A stretch of DNA of 40,157 bases from JABRWC01 sp039961675. GTDB taxonomy: Bacteria; Planctomycetota; Phycisphaerae; UBA1845; Fen-1342. Both the position numbers and the translations under genes were made by a program. Below are positions 1 to 7,062 of the stretch, in pieces. Below the pieces are notes generated by a model. That model was not told where the DNA came from. It was given only the letters and a program-made list of their open reading frames with translations, and ran no database searches. The stretch spans positions 1-40,157 of the forward strand of contig JABRWC010000053.1 of assembly GCA_039961675.1 (NCBI GenBank), read 5' to 3'. Every line of letters begins with the position of its first letter. Position 1 is the first letter of the stretch.

Positions 1-107
1 CGCACGACGAGGACCCGATACCGCTGGTCTGGACCGCCGACCTGAAGGACATCCTGCCCAAGATCATGCGAGCCCACGCGGCCCTCGATAAGGCACCGAA
101 CTATTGA
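1..107 (+). CDS. C-terminal end of an IS630-family transposase (partial, runs off left edge)
   Basis: An open frame enters from the left edge (codons start at base 3) and stops with TGA at 105-107, giving the last 34 residues. They begin HDEDPIPLVWTADLKDIL and end with a short charged helix and ALDKAPNY. This matches the usual C-terminus of IS630/Tc1-mariner-type transposases, where a H-N/D-E-D-P-x-P-F/L-V-W-T segment is followed by I-L-x-K and R-x-x-x-L-D. The DDE core would lie outside the window, so activity cannot be judged. It is relevant to the two TA-flanked 100-bp elements in this window. The assignment rests on a short segment, so confidence is moderate. Confidence 0.55.
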   Translation, partial: HDEDPIPLVWTADLKDILPKIMRAHAALDKAPNY

Positions 108-496
108 GACGGTGCAGTAGGTCGCCAGCTCCGCGAGCTGCTCGACCGGCGGCGGCGGCAGAGGACTGGTCCAGGCGCTCAGAAAAAAAACTCGAACTCG
201 TCGTCGGTCAATCGAAGTATCGTGTCCGCCTCGCAATCGAAGATCACGATCGTCCACCACGCATCACTCAGCTCGGGTCGTAGGGCAACAGCGACCGAAT
301 CACTGCGCGTTCCGGACTCCGGACGAGTTCTCGGACCGGGCGCCCGGGAGGCGCGTGCGGCGGGAATACCGGCGCGGAAACGCAAGATTCGCTTGATCCG
401 GCGCTTACGTTCGGCTAACGTGTGTTGGGGGTGTCGCTTCCTGGTGAAGTTCAATTCGCGGTTCCGCGAAGTCGCTGGTCGATCGGAGTCAAAAAG
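108..496. other. non-coding gap with small hairpins
   Basis: No convincing gene is seen in these 389 bases; open frames on both strands lack family-like content. A 6-bp hairpin (CAGCTC 126-131 with GAGCTG 135-140, 3-nt loop) follows the transposase stop and could be a weak terminator. A 12-bp perfect palindrome CCGGGCGCCCGG lies at 336-347. A run of eight or more A residues near 183-190 is the only AT-rich spot. The terminal repeat of the insertion sequence, if present here, could not be identified without its left end. Confidence 0.5.
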
Positions 497-1843
497 ATGA
501 GCACAGCGCTGATACAGCGCGCTCGGCGCGCACCCAGGTCGGCAAAGCCCCGAAACCTCACATGGTTGATGATTGCGAGCCTCGCCGCCCCCGTTTGCTT
601 GTCGGGCGGCTGCCCGGCTGCAACGTCGACGGACGGCACGTCGCAGGACATTCAGGAGCTGATCGACGCCGCCATCGATCAGGCGGGACTGAACCAGGTT
701 CCGACGCCGGGGCCGGCCGGACCGCAGGGCGATCCTGGCCCACAGGGCGAGCAAGGCGAGCAGGGTGAGCCGGGTGATCCCGGACAGGACGGGCTGGACG
801 GCCAGAACGGCGCCGACGGCCTTGACGGGCAGGACGGCCAGGATGGCCAGGACGGCGATCAAGGTCCCGCAGGCGCCGAGGGCGCGCTGAGCGTTTACGG
901 CGACGGGTCGGACGGCTCGCACACCATCAGCGCTGACGCCAGCCTGGAGGCCTGGGCGGTCGCCAACGGCGTCGTCAGCTACCAGTTCGAAGACCTCACG
1001 ATCGACAGCGGCGTCACGCTCGAAGTGCCGAGCGGCTTCTCGCTCTACTGCCGCGGCACGTTTACCAACAACGGCACGATCGTTGTGCAGACGGCGGCCG
1101 CCGGCTCGAGCACTGAGAGACCCGCGCAGCAGGGCATATCCAAGAGCAAGCCGTTCGTTGGCGCCGCGGGGTTGCTCCCGGACCTGCTCCCGGAGCTGGG
1201 CGGCGGCGGCGGCGGTGCTGGATTGCCGGACTCGGCCATGACGTGGCTGCTGCGTCCCGGCCCGGTCGGCGGTGGCGGCGGCGCGCGTCAGCCTCCGGGC
1301 GGACAGGGCGGGGCCGGCGGCGGAACGTTCCTAGTCCTCGCGCTTGAGGGCATCGTCAACAACGGTGAGATCCATGCCGACGGTGCGGCCGGCGACGGCG
1401 GCGGTGGCGGCGGCGGCGTGATCTCGCTCGCCGCGCGTGGCTCAATCGCACTTTCGGCAGGCAGCGTCCTTTCCGCCCGAGGCGCCGATGGCGCGCCCGC
1501 GAGCGACGATCCCAACGCACCGGCCGTGTCCTCTGGCGGTGGCGGCGGCGGGATCGTGCGTATCTTCGCGCCGGAGGTCTCCAGCCTCGGTGCGATCCAC
1601 GTCGAAGGCGGAGCGGGCGGCGACGGAACCCAGGTATTCGGCGTGGTCGGCGGGACGCTGTGTTATTCCGCCGGCGGCGGCGGCGGGAGCTACGGTGCCG
1701 GCGGTGGCTCCGGAACGGCCGTGTACGCTGCGGAAGAGGGTGAGGACGAAACCTGGTCTATCGACCTGTCGGCGGGTGAGTCCGGGGCCGTCGGCTGGAG
1801 TCTGATCACCGAAGCGGATCCGACGGTCTACCTCTACCGGTAG
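497..1843 (+). CDS. secreted collagen-like, glycine-rich surface protein
   Basis: Protein of 448 aa. The ATG at 497 is chosen because it gives an Arg-rich N-region followed by a hydrophobic segment (about residues 22-36, ending CLSGGC), a plausible export or lipoprotein signal. The lipobox is not canonical. Residues 72-131 are 20 consecutive Gly-X-Y triplets, rich in GQD, GEQ and GPQ, as in bacterial collagen-like proteins. The remainder is very glycine-rich, with G runs separating short segments such as GIVNNGEIHADG that resemble beta-helical adhesin repeats. No enzyme motif is seen. It is probably an extracellular or outer-surface structural protein. Hypothetical function; the collagen-like architecture is read directly from the sequence. 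Confidence 0.8.
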   Translation: MSTALIQRARRAPRSAKPRNLTWLMIASLAAPVCLSGGCPAATSTDGTSQDIQELIDAAIDQAGLNQVPTPGPAGPQGDPGPQGEQGEQGEPGDPGQDGLDGQNGADGLDGQDGQDGQDGDQGPAGAEGALSVYGDGSDGSHTISADASLEAWAVANGVVSYQFEDLTIDSGVTLEVPSGFSLYCRGTFTNNGTIVVQTAAAGSSTERPAQQGISKSKPFVGAAGLLPDLLPELGGGGGGAGLPDSAMTWLLRPGPVGGGGGARQPPGGQGGAGGGTFLVLALEGIVNNGEIHADGAAGDGGGGGGGVISLAARGSIALSAGSVLSARGADGAPASDDPNAPAVSSGGGGGGIVRIFAPEVSSLGAIHVEGGAGGDGTQVFGVVGGTLCYSAGGGGGSYGAGGGSGTAVYAAEEGEDETWSIDLSAGESGAVGWSLITEADPTVYLYR

Positions 1844-1873
1844 CCCGCGTGTCGACGGAGTCTTGAAGAACTG

Positions 1874-1960
1874 GTAGCGTCGGACCTCGGAGCCCGACGC
1901 GTTCGCAGGAGCGGTCTCCGACCACGATCCCCGTAGCGTCGGACTTCCGAGTCCGCCGGC
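1874..1960. repeat. composite hairpin repeat (modules A-B-A)
   Basis: Between the collagen-like gene and clpX lie three hairpin modules. Module A at 1874-1900 starts GTAGCGTCGGAC and can fold with GCCCGACG. Module B (about 1908-1931) contains GCGGTCTCCGACC. A second module A at 1933-1955 has CGTCGGAC pairing with GTCCG. The same modules recur at 21133-21180, 34152-34172, 35854-35880 and 36870-36897. They lie only between genes. The rest of 1844-2093 shows no gene. Confidence 0.7.
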
Positions 1961-2093
1961 CAAGACCGATTCCTGGAACGATCCCCCATTTGCAGAGGCA
2001 CCGGCGCCCTGTCGCCGACGAATAATTCAACGTCGGCCACGGAGGGCCGACGCCGCGCGCGTTGTTCGATGAGGCAGGTCTCGCAAAACCGGC

Positions 2094-3380
2094 TTACGCG
2101 GACTCTTTGCGCAACTGCGCGGTCGCGAACAGGTCTTCCTCCCCGCGCACAACCTCGCGCGTGACCGCGTAGGTCATGCCGGGCTTGCGGTCCGGAAGCT
2201 CGTACATGTAGTTCAGCATCGTCTCTTCGACGACCGAGCGGAGCGCCCGCGCGCCGGTGTCGCGCTCCAGTGCCCGCGCCGCGATCTCCTCCAGCGACGC
2301 TTCCGTGAACTGGAGCTTCGCGTCTTCCATCTCGAACAGCTTCTGATACTGCCGCACGATGGAGTTTCGCGGCTCCGTCAGGATCCGCACCAGCGCCGCC
2401 CGGTCCAGCGGCGCCAGCGTACACACCACGGGCAGTCGGCCGACGAACTCCGGGATCATGCCGAACTCGATCAGGTCGTCTGGCGTCACCTGCCGCAGCA
2501 CTTCGGCGACCGCGTCCACCTCGTCGCCGCGCGCCGGTCCATCCGGTCCAAAGCCGATCGTCGAGCGGCCCAGGCGTTTGCGGATGATCTCCTCCAGTCC
2601 GACGAACGTTCCCCCGCAGATGAACAGGATGTTCGACGTGTCGATCTGGATGTACTGCTGCTCGGGGTGCTTGCGCCCGCCCTGCGGCGGCACGTTGCTG
2701 ATCGTGCCTTCCAGCATCTTGAGCAGCGCCTGCTGCACGCCCTCGCCGCTCACGTCGCGGGTGATGCTGACGTTGTTCCAGGTCTTGCCGATCTTGTCGA
2801 TCTCGTCGATGTAGATGATCCCGCGCTGGGCCGCGTCCAGGTCGTAGTCGGCGTTCTGAAGCAGCTTGAGCAGGATGTTCTCAACGTCCTCGCCGACGTA
2901 GCCCGCCTCGGTCAGCGTCGTCGCGTCGCCGATCGCGAACGGGACGTTCAGCAGCCGCGCCAGGCAGCGGGCCATGAGCGTCTTGCCCGAGCCTGTCGGC
3001 CCGACCAGCAGCACGTTGCTCTTGTCGATCTCGACGTCGTCCTCGGTCATCCCGTCGGCGTGCGCCAGACGCTTGTAATGGTTGTGCACCGCAACCGCGA
3101 TCGTCCGCTTGGCCTGTTCCTGGCCGATCACGTACTGGCTCAGAAACTCGTAAATCTCGCGCGGTTTGGGGATCGTCTTCAGCAGGGACCGCCCGCGCGT
3201 CACCCGCTTACGCTCTTCCCGCACCAGGTTGTGGCACAGCTCGATGCAGGTCGCGCAGATGAAGACCTCCGCGGCGCCCTCCACCATCGGGCCCGCGTCC
3301 CGGGCGCTCTTCCCGCAAAAACTGCACGAGCTGCCGCGGCGGCTGCGCCCGCCCGGTCCGCTGCCACGGGTAGTGCTCAT
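2094..3380 (-). CDS. clpX: ATP-dependent Clp protease ATP-binding subunit ClpX
   Basis: A 428-aa AAA+ unfoldase that feeds substrates to ClpP. Start ATG at 3380 is preceded by GAGGAG five bases upstream; a longer frame exists but lacks that support. The N-terminal zinc domain has C19-x2-C22 and C42-x2-C45. Walker A GPTGSGKT is at 127-134, pore loop GYVG at 160-163, Walker B IIYIDEID at 188-195, the RKH loop at 236-238 and the ClpP-docking IGF tripeptide at 275-277. A sensor-2 segment GARALRS lies near the C-terminus. Length and motifs are typical, so it should be a functional ClpX. Neither clpP nor tig is adjacent in this window, unlike the common tig-clpP-clpX order. Confidence 0.97.
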   Translation of the reverse strand: MSTTRGSGPGGRSRRGSSCSFCGKSARDAGPMVEGAAEVFICATCIELCHNLVREERKRVTRGRSLLKTIPKPREIYEFLSQYVIGQEQAKRTIAVAVHNHYKRLAHADGMTEDDVEIDKSNVLLVGPTGSGKTLMARCLARLLNVPFAIGDATTLTEAGYVGEDVENILLKLLQNADYDLDAAQRGIIYIDEIDKIGKTWNNVSITRDVSGEGVQQALLKMLEGTISNVPPQGGRKHPEQQYIQIDTSNILFICGGTFVGLEEIIRKRLGRSTIGFGPDGPARGDEVDAVAEVLRQVTPDDLIEFGMIPEFVGRLPVVCTLAPLDRAALVRILTEPRNSIVRQYQKLFEMEDAKLQFTEASLEEIAARALERDTGARALRSVVEETMLNYMYELPDRKPGMTYAVTREVVRGEEDLFATAQLRKESA

Positions 3381-3503
3381 CCAGGCTCCTCGCGACCGCA
3401 TGGCCGCTTGGGGTATCGCATACTCTTTCGACGGCGTCGGCGACGCCGCTCCACTGATTCTAGCGGTCGACGCGACGCGATTGAAGGGACTAGCTCGGGG
3501 TGC

Positions 3504-3520
3504 GCGGGCGTCCTGCCCGC
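3504..3520. repeat. short GC hairpin upstream of clpX
   Basis: GCGGGC (3504-3509) pairs with GCCCGC (3515-3520) across a 5-nt loop. It sits in the 263-bp gap between clpX and the SHOCT-like gene. It could be a terminator for the upstream minus-strand gene or another small dispersed repeat; no T-run follows on either strand. Confidence 0.4.
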
Positions 3521-3643
3521 AATTCCTGGACCGCAGGCACCCAGACCGCCGTTCGCCCCGTCATTTGCCGCGCCGACAACCTGATGCTCCCCGCCAGCGG
3601 AGCTCCGTCGCCCGCGCCCCATCCGGCTCGCTAGCTCGCGTCG

Positions 3644-3952
3644 CTACGTCGGCGGTTCCTTCGCCGCCGACGCACGCCCCGATTCCGGCGGCGGCGCCGT
3701 GCGCTCGGCGGACCGAGCGCCATCGGTCGGCAGCCCGAACAGGCTCGACCGCATCGCGGCGTACTCCGCCTGCGTCAGCTCGCCGCTGTCGCGCATCCGG
3801 CGCAGATCGTTCAAAGAGAACGGGGCCTGCGCCGCCGAACGCTCCAGCCGTCTCCGAATCGCCCGCGAGACGAAGTATCCCATGACGCCCGCCGAGATGG
3901 CGACGACGCCGATGACGGCGATCTGGGTCATGAGCCGTTCGGGGTCGACCAT
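3644..3952 (-). CDS. small membrane protein with SHOCT-like tail
   Basis: A 102-aa protein starting at ATG 3950-3952. Residues about 8-29 form one transmembrane helix (IAVIGVVAISAGVMGYFV). A basic stretch (RAIRRRLERS) follows, suggesting a cytoplasmic C-terminus. The segment FSLNDLRRMRDSGELTQAEY resembles the SHOCT motif, a short helical hairpin often found at the ends of membrane proteins and thought to mediate oligomerisation. The tail is Pro/Ala-rich. It lies between the STN-domain gene and clpX on the same strand; nothing in it shows a specific function. Confidence 0.65.
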   Translation of the reverse strand: MVDPERLMTQIAVIGVVAISAGVMGYFVSRAIRRRLERSAAQAPFSLNDLRRMRDSGELTQAEYAAMRSSLFGLPTDGARSAERTAPPPESGRASAAKEPPT

Positions 3953-3968
3953 GGCTTGTCAGACGAAG

Positions 3969-3999
3969 CGGGCCGCACGCCGAATCGGCACGCGGCCCG
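3969..3999 (-). terminator. hairpin downstream of the STN-domain gene
   Basis: CGGGCCGC at 3969-3976 pairs with GCGGCCCG at 3992-3999, and inside it GCCG (3979-3982) pairs with CGGC (3986-3989) around a 3-nt loop. The 12 paired positions are interrupted by one small AC/AC internal loop. It starts 34 bases after the stop of the minus-strand gene ending at 4033. There is no T-run, so it is a terminator-like structure rather than a textbook intrinsic terminator. Confidence 0.5.
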
Positions 4000-4032
4000 G
4001 AAGTCCCTTACGTTCATCGAGTCGACTGCGCC

Positions 4033-4803
4033 CTAATCCTCGGAGATCGCGCCGCCGAGCCGCTGATGAACCAGGATGTTGTTGCGGACGACGATCTGCT
4101 TGCGGAACGAGTGGATCGTTCCCTTGCCGCCGACCTCCTGCCACGAATCCGGTTCGATGGTCTGCCGAATTAGCTCGATCAGCCGCGTCATCTCGGGATC
4201 TTCCTCGCCGGTCTGACCGGTCCCGGTCTGCCGCGTGTCTTCGTCGTCCTGGCTGCCGCTGCCGCCGGAGTTCGAGAAGACCTGCCCCGTGCCGCCGCCG
4301 GCGCCGCCGCCGGTCTGTTGCGCGAGGTCGATCTGGGGCGCGTTCCGGAAGTACGGGATTCGCACGAGCAGGTCGGACACGTCATACACCCGCGTCAGCA
4401 TCTCCTTGCCGAGATCATCAGCCGTCGAAAGCACAAGCAGCTTGCCGGAGGCGCGGTAGGCGAGCTTCACGTCGGCGCCGCCCGCTTCGTTCATGACCAT
4501 CCACAACACCTGCGACAGCGTGAGGTCCTTCCCACGGACGGAGATCGGCTTGTCGCGCTCGATGCCCAGCTCGTCGAGCCGGTCCCAGCGCACGTTAAAC
4601 GTGATCCCCGTATAGTTGGCGAGCCACTCGATCACGCCGTCCAACGGGGCCGTGTCCCCGAAAGAGACCTCCGGAATCCGCATGTTCAGCAGATCGGTGG
4701 TCAGCACGCGTCCCGACGATCCCACGGCTGCCGGCGTATTCGTTTGCGCCAGCACCGAAACCGACAATGCGATGACGGCGACGACACAACCCAGGCGTTT
4801 CAC
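4033..4803 (-). CDS. exported STN (secretin/TonB N-terminal-like) domain protein
   Basis: Start GTG at 4801-4803 is chosen for the GAGGAG seven bases upstream and because it places a signal peptide (KRLGCVVAVIALSVSVLAQ) at the very N-terminus; 256 aa. Residues about 36-130 fit an STN/secretin short domain: a strand-helix unit with LNMRIPEVSF, an IEWLANYTGITF helix, and DLTLSQVLWMVMNEAG. RVYDVSDLL follows at about 138-146, a motif common in planctomycete proteins of this type. A Gly/Gln/Asp-rich linker (about 163-200) leads to a conserved C-terminal block (LIELIRQTIEPDSW ... IVVRNN). There is no beta-barrel secretin domain, so it is probably a stand-alone periplasmic protein. Role unknown. Confidence 0.75.
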   Translation of the reverse strand: MKRLGCVVAVIALSVSVLAQTNTPAAVGSSGRVLTTDLLNMRIPEVSFGDTAPLDGVIEWLANYTGITFNVRWDRLDELGIERDKPISVRGKDLTLSQVLWMVMNEAGGADVKLAYRASGKLLVLSTADDLGKEMLTRVYDVSDLLVRIPYFRNAPQIDLAQQTGGGAGGGTGQVFSNSGGSGSQDDEDTRQTGTGQTGEEDPEMTRLIELIRQTIEPDSWQEVGGKGTIHSFRKQIVVRNNILVHQRLGGAISED

Positions 4804-4857
4804 GCGGAGTCTCCTCGGCGAGAGTAAATCGCGCGGACAACACACGCTCTCTCTGAG

Positions 4858-4888
4858 ATTATAAATCGGAAATCCGTCGGTGTGTCTA
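4858..4888 (-). promoter_or_regulatory. candidate sigma-70-like promoter for the STN-domain gene
   Basis: On the minus strand a perfect TATAAT (4858-4863) follows TAGACA (4883-4888, 5 of 6 to consensus) with a 19-base spacer, slightly longer than ideal. It lies about 50 bases upstream of the GTG start at 4803, in a locally AT-rich patch that stands out from the surroundings. Pattern only. Confidence 0.45.
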
Positions 4889-4955
4889 CCCAAAATCCGA
4901 TTCGAGCCTGACCTGACGGGGACCCGTCGGGTCGCCCCCCCGTTCGACCCGCCGG

Positions 4956-5777
4956 TCAGTTGTACGTGGCGATCGCCGCCGCGATTTCGCGCAGGTTCTC
5001 CTGCACGACCGCGGAATCCTCGGCGTCCGGCCGATCGCGAAGATAGCTTGCAAGCTGCTCATACGCGGCGCGCATTCGGCCACGCCGGCAGGCCAGCGCC
5101 GCCCGTTCACGGCGCACCTGCCCGTTCTGAGGCTCAACGGCGGCCAGCCGCTCAAGCACGTATTCGAGCCGCTCCCAATCCTGGTTCACGGCGTAGATCG
5201 AGCGCAGGTTCTGGAGCGTACGGGCGAGAACTTGCCGCGTGTCCACGGGGGCCAGCAGCTCAGGCGAAAACTTGACCTTTCCGTCGAAGTGATGCGCCAG
5301 GATTCGTTCGCAATCCGTGACGCTAAGCGCCCGGCCGGCGCGGAAGGGATCAACGAGGACGTAGCGGTCTTCGTCGTCAAACCGCACCAGAAAGCTGCCC
5401 GGAAATCCGACACCCACGACGGGCCATTTCAGCCGCCGCGCCACCTCGATCCACACCGTCGAAAGACTGACCGGAATTCCCAGCCCGCGATCGAGCACGC
5501 GGTTCAAATAGCTGTTCTCCGGGTCGTAATAGTCGTCGGCGTTTCCGCGAAGCTCGAAGTCCTCGACCAGTACCTGCCGCATGGCCTGGTACCGATAAAC
5601 TGCGGACAACCCGGGCCGCTGTCCCGACACGTGCTCGGCGAGGTTATCCAACATTCCGAGATATTTCGGGATGCTGATATGTTCGTAAACCCCGCGGGCC
5701 AAATGCAATGCGGCACAATCCAGGCGCACGGCGGCCGTGTCCAGGCTGAGCAGGGAATCGAACGGATGGGTCGGCAT
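4956..5777 (-). CDS. SirB1/transglutaminase-like family protein with TPR tail
   Basis: A 273-aa protein; ATG at 5775-5777 has GGTGGAGAG upstream. The middle region contains NSYLNRVLDRGLGIPVSLST followed by VGFPGSFLVRF and YVLVDPFRAGR, the hallmark blocks of the SirB1 N-terminal domain, a transglutaminase-like fold. The Cys of a classic transglutaminase triad is replaced by the PVSLS segment, so catalysis is doubtful. Residues about 185-270 form TPR-like helices (LQNLRSIYAVNQDWERLEYV and following). Homologues are widespread and often conserved next to housekeeping genes; their exact role is unsettled. No operon partner is evident. Confidence 0.85.
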   Translation of the reverse strand: MPTHPFDSLLSLDTAAVRLDCAALHLARGVYEHISIPKYLGMLDNLAEHVSGQRPGLSAVYRYQAMRQVLVEDFELRGNADDYYDPENSYLNRVLDRGLGIPVSLSTVWIEVARRLKWPVVGVGFPGSFLVRFDDEDRYVLVDPFRAGRALSVTDCERILAHHFDGKVKFSPELLAPVDTRQVLARTLQNLRSIYAVNQDWERLEYVLERLAAVEPQNGQVRRERAALACRRGRMRAAYEQLASYLRDRPDAEDSAVVQENLREIAAAIATYN

Positions 5778-5915
5778 TCTCGCGGCTCTCCACCCTGATG
5801 GTAGGCCCGGATCAGCGTCAACGGCAACGAATACCGCCCCGAAACTGAAACCGATTCCGGCACATGCGTTGTCCAGACGCCTCGACGTGAAGGTCGAGCA
5901 ATCGACCGCGGTCTA

Positions 5916-6016
5916 TCAGTCCGTTGAACAAGTGTTGGAGCGGGCACCAAATGGCCTCCAAGACCGGCCTGGAGGCCGGTCCCCCATTGGGGCGGACAGT
6001 TTTTTCAATGGACTGC
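5916..6016 (+). mobile_element. MITE-like 101-bp element, copy 1
   Basis: The ends form a terminal inverted repeat: CAGTCCGTTGAA (5917-5928) against TTCAATGGACTG (6004-6015), 11 of 12 matching. The interior contains overlapping palindromes (GGCCTCC with GGAGGCC; ACCGGCC with GGCCGGT). TA flanks both ends (5914-5915 and 6017-6018). A clearly homologous copy in opposite orientation lies at 29423-29521. The right TA lies inside the TAG stop codon of the reductoisomerase gene. No coding capacity. TA duplication and size suggest a non-autonomous IS630/Tc1-mariner element. Confidence 0.7.
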
Positions 6017-7008
6017 TATGCTCCCCGAGCGGTACCGCGGAGCTCCTCGCCGATCGCCTCGAGCTGGTGTTGTGCGAGTCGGTTCAACGCCGCGCGAACC
6101 AGCGGGCTCCCGGCCGTTTGCTCGGCGATAAACTCGCGGGCGAACCGGCCGGAGCGGATTTCGTCCAGCAGGTCCCGCATTCGCCCCCGGACGTGTTCGT
6201 CGATGACACGCGGGCCGCGCGTCACGTCGCCGAAGCGCGCCGTGGAGGAAATCCGCTCGCGCATGCCGCGGATGCCGTGCTCGTGAATCAGGTCAACCAG
6301 CAGTTTCAGCTCATGGCAGCACTCGAAGTACGCCAGTTCAGGCGGGTACCCCGCCTCCACCAGCGTCTCGAACCCCGCCAGGACCAGCGCGCTCAACCCG
6401 CCGCAGAGCACCGCCTGCTCGCCGAACAGGTCGGTCTCGGTCTCCTCGCGAAATGTGGTCTCGAAAACGCCGGCCCGGTGCGACCCGATCGCGGCGGCCA
6501 GCGCCAGCGCGGCCTGCCGGGCCTGGCCGCTGGAATCCTGATGCACGGCGATCAGTGCGAACACGCCTCGCCCGGCGACGAACGCGTCCCGCACGCCGCG
6601 GCCTTGGGCCTTCGGGGCGACGAGCACCACGTCCACTTCTGGCGGCGGCGCGATCAGGCCGTAGTGCACAGTGAAGCCGTGCAGCAGCGCGAGCGTCTGT
6701 CCGCGGCGCAGGTGCGGCGCAATCTCGTCGCGGTACACGTGGGGCGCATGGTCATCCGGCAATGCGAGGATCAGCAGGTCGGCGGCCTGCGACGCCTCGC
6801 GGACCGAGCAGGGCACGAAACCGTCGGCCCGCGCTTCGGAGTGCCGCGGACCGCCAGGCCGCTGGGCGACAATCACAGGCAGGCCGCTGTCTCGCAGGTT
6901 GCGGGCGAACGCGCTGCCCTGCGACCCGTAGCCCAGGACGGCGCAGGTTCTCTCGCGCAGGCGGTCCAGCAGCGCCGGGGCGTCGATGTTCTCGATTCGC
7001 GTCAGCAT
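6016..7008 (-). CDS. ilvC: ketol-acid reductoisomerase (class I)
   Basis: A 330-aa enzyme of branched-chain amino acid synthesis, converting acetolactate-type substrates to dihydroxy acids with NADPH and Mg. The dinucleotide loop is GYGSQG (26-31). The family His is in HGFTVHYG (H110). The metal and substrate residues are all present at the expected spacing: D193 and E197 in ETDLFGEQ, E229 and E233 in YFECCHEL, S254 in ISSTARFGD. One usually conserved block is altered: VAPKAQGRGVR replaces the common VAPKGPGHxVR. The N-terminus is a few residues shorter than some homologues. No ilvB, ilvN or leu genes adjoin, so it is an isolated copy or a paralogue. Confidence 0.93.
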   Translation of the reverse strand: MLTRIENIDAPALLDRLRERTCAVLGYGSQGSAFARNLRDSGLPVIVAQRPGGPRHSEARADGFVPCSVREASQAADLLILALPDDHAPHVYRDEIAPHLRRGQTLALLHGFTVHYGLIAPPPEVDVVLVAPKAQGRGVRDAFVAGRGVFALIAVHQDSSGQARQAALALAAAIGSHRAGVFETTFREETETDLFGEQAVLCGGLSALVLAGFETLVEAGYPPELAYFECCHELKLLVDLIHEHGIRGMRERISSTARFGDVTRGPRVIDEHVRGRMRDLLDEIRSGRFAREFIAEQTAGSPLVRAALNRLAQHQLEAIGEELRGTARGA

Positions 7009-7062
7009 GGCGGCGCAGCGTACCGCGGTCGCCCCGCGGTTGCCGAGCGCAAAACACCGTCG

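Noticed and set aside
222..500. A 92-codon plus-strand frame before the collagen-like gene.
   Set aside because: Arg-rich composition, no homology cue, no ribosome site, and it overlaps the start of the better-supported gene.
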